In this document: piece by piece, positions 39,010 through 40,625 of the stretch
Numbering within the stretch: the first letter of the stretch is position 1
Layout of the letters: every line of letters starts with the position of its first letter
Assembly: GCA_027061945.1 (NCBI GenBank)
Contig: JAMOVR010000172.1
Location: forward strand, 1 to 40,625
Direction of reading: 5' to 3'
Origin: Candidatus Heimdallarchaeota archaeon
Lineage (GTDB): Archaea; Asgardarchaeota; Heimdallarchaeia; Heimdallarchaeales; JAJRWK01
DNA: 40,625 nucleotides
Notes under the pieces: generated by a model
Seen by the model: only the letters and a program-made list of their open reading frames with translations
What the model was told of the DNA's origin: nothing
The model's database searches: none
Translations under genes and position numbers: made by a program

Positions 39010-40152
39010 TTATTTTGTCAACGTTTCAATAGTGGAAAAAATAGTTTCAACTTCCTCTAAGGTATTATAGCCATGAGGAGAAAATCTGACTCCTTTTTCC
39101 CTGTGAGAAACAGCTATCTTCAATTTTTTAAGTTCTTCAACTATTTTAACAGCGTCTGGTATCATTACTTTTACAATCGCTCCTCTTTCTTTATCACTCA
39201 AGGGAGAACCAATCTCAAATCCCATTTCTTCAGATCTCTTAATTATTTCGTTTCCGATTTTTAAGGTTTGTTTTCTAATCTGATTAAGCCCTACATCCAC
39301 TAATAACTCTAAAGAAGGTCTCAAAGTAAAGGTCATAATGTTTATATGTGGTTGGAGTCTTCGACCACCTTTCAATGGTTCATATGAATGATGGGACATG
39401 TTTAAGTATTCCTTATCACTAAGCCAGGCTGCGACAATAGGGTTCAATTTATCGATCCACTCTTCACTTACAAAAGCAATTCCTGTCATAAAAGGACCCA
39501 ACAACCATTTATATCCCCCAGCAACGACTCCGTCGACACCCCAGTTGTCGGCTTTAAATTCCATAGTCCCCAAGCTCTGAATCGCGTCGACAATTAAGAA
39601 CCCACCTTGCTCGTGGATAAGTTCTGAAAGCTTTTTTAAGTCTGTCATATAACCATTAGAAAATTGTACATGAGAAACAGCTACTAACCTGGTATTCTCA
39701 TCTATTTTTTCTTCATATTTCTCAATTGGTAATTGTCCTTTTTCATTTTCTACGACTTTTAGTTCTCTGTCGGTTCTTTTTGCTAAGACTTGATATGGAT
39801 AAGAGTTCTGGGTAAACTCCATATCAGTTATAACAATATTTCCTTTTTTCTCTAAGGGAAGGCCCTCTAAAATTGAAATAATTCCTTGATGAGTTGAAGA
39901 GGGGAAGAAAATATTATTCCAGTTTTTAGTACCAATAATCTTAGCACCGATTTTCTGGAACTCTTCATAGTCTTGATCTAAAGTACTGAAGTCCTCTTTC
40001 ATACTCCCATGAAACATTTTGTTATTTAACGCCTCTAATTGAGCTAAAAAGGTCTCTTTAGGCAAAGGTCCAACGGAAGCATGATTAAAATAAGTCCATT
40101 CTTTTATAATATTCATCTGTTTTCTAAAATATTCGACATTCATAATAATCAC
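39010..40152 (-). CDS. Class V PLP aminotransferase (cysteine desulfurase/SelA-like family)
   Basis: YFNHASVGPLP, FFPSSTHQGI, VAVSHVQFSNGYMTDLKKL, FLIVDAIQSLGTMEF, VAGGYKWLLGPFMTGIAFV (PLP lysine). Confidence 0.9.
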   Translation of the reverse strand: MIIMNVEYFRKQMNIIKEWTYFNHASVGPLPKETFLAQLEALNNKMFHGSMKEDFSTLDQDYEEFQKIGAKIIGTKNWNNIFFPSSTHQGIISILEGLPLEKKGNIVITDMEFTQNSYPYQVLAKRTDRELKVVENEKGQLPIEKYEEKIDENTRLVAVSHVQFSNGYMTDLKKLSELIHEQGGFLIVDAIQSLGTMEFKADNWGVDGVVAGGYKWLLGPFMTGIAFVSEEWIDKLNPIVAAWLSDKEYLNMSHHSYEPLKGGRRLQPHINIMTFTLRPSLELLVDVGLNQIRKQTLKIGNEIIKRSEEMGFEIGSPLSDKERGAIVKVMIPDAVKIVEELKKLKIAVSHREKGVRFSPHGYNTLEEVETIFSTIETLTK

Positions 40153-40214
40153 TCAACAAGTGAATAATAAACATCTCTCTAAAATCTGTTCTAAATTAAA
40201 CAAAATAAAGTTAA

Positions 40215-40422
40215 GTAAACTACCCCTTGCTTTTGCTAGACTTCTTGCTTCACGGAAAATTTACCTTAAAATTGCTTCTTTATAAGGAATAATCTGGTTT
40301 GGAGTAGATCTATGATTACTCCTAATCAATCCATAATAATTATATAACCATTAAAATATTATTGTCTTTCATCCTTGCTACATTTTTCCAGAAAAAAGAG
40401 ATTCACGCTAATCAAGTTAAAA
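40215..40422 (-). repeat. Copy F of the structured element family
   Basis: Reverse complement starts TTTTAACTTGATTAGCGTGAATCTC... and ends AAGTCTAGCAAAAGCAAGGGGTAGTTTAC; left half nearly identical to copy C. Confidence 0.75.
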
Positions 40423-40463
40423 TTGTTATTGAAAAAAAGAAAGTTTGTAGAACGTTTTATTTC

Positions 40464-40625
40464 TTACAAAGGATCAATTCTTACTGCGGCAACTTTAAAT
40501 TCAGGGATCTTGCTATATGGATCAAGAACGTCATTAGTTAGTAAATTAATAGCTGCTTCTTTAGAGTGAAATGTCATAAATACAGTACCTTTTAGTATTC
40601 TGTCTGTAACTTTAACTATTGTCTC
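40464..40625 (-). CDS. C-terminus of a molybdopterin oxidoreductase (formate dehydrogenase alpha-like), truncated by the window edge
   Basis: Manual minus-strand translation from the window end: [53 protein letters not shown], matching the molybdopterin dinucleotide-binding C-terminus pattern (NLLT..DP.SKIPEFK..AV). Confidence 0.75.
   Translation of the reverse strand, partial: ETIVKVTDRILKGTVFMTFHSKEAAINLLTNDVLDPYSKIPEFKVAAVRIDPL

Noticed and set aside
9357-40422. CRISPR array interpretation of the repeated hairpins
   Set aside because: Copies are kilobases apart, long, diverged and in both orientations; no regular spacers.
40375-40569. 64-aa plus-strand ORF
   Set aside because: Antisense to element copy F and to the real molybdopterin oxidoreductase C-terminus on the minus strand.

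Overview
AT-rich archaeal chromosomal window whose gene content points to an Asgard-type archaeon: two-repeat gelsolin-domain protein, Rab/Ras-like small GTPase, probable longin/roadblock-like proteins, uL1-P0-P1, Hel308, Hjc, Pelota, Pus10-TrmY and SRP54. Two protein-splicing elements are present: the C-terminal part of an intein in MCM, and a complete 353-aa intein in SufB. Both have degraded-looking homing-endonuclease motifs. RNA genes are tRNA-Pro(GGG), tRNA-Ala(GGC) and a clear box C/D sRNA on the minus strand whose D guide matches the 23S peptidyl-transferase segment GCUACCUCGAU. The most unusual signal is a family of about 8 dispersed intergenic elements without ORFs (mostly 170-310 bp). 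They share a left end (TTTAACTCTGTCGG-like plus a stem-loop), a core (CCCGTAGCGCYTGTGRAGAG) and a right-end hairpin (GAAGCCCC..GCAAAAGC..GGGGTAGTTCAC). The right end resembles an IS200/IS605-type right end or TnpB omega-RNA 3' end, but no tnpA or tnpB is visible in the window. All identifications come from reading the sequence; no database search was run.
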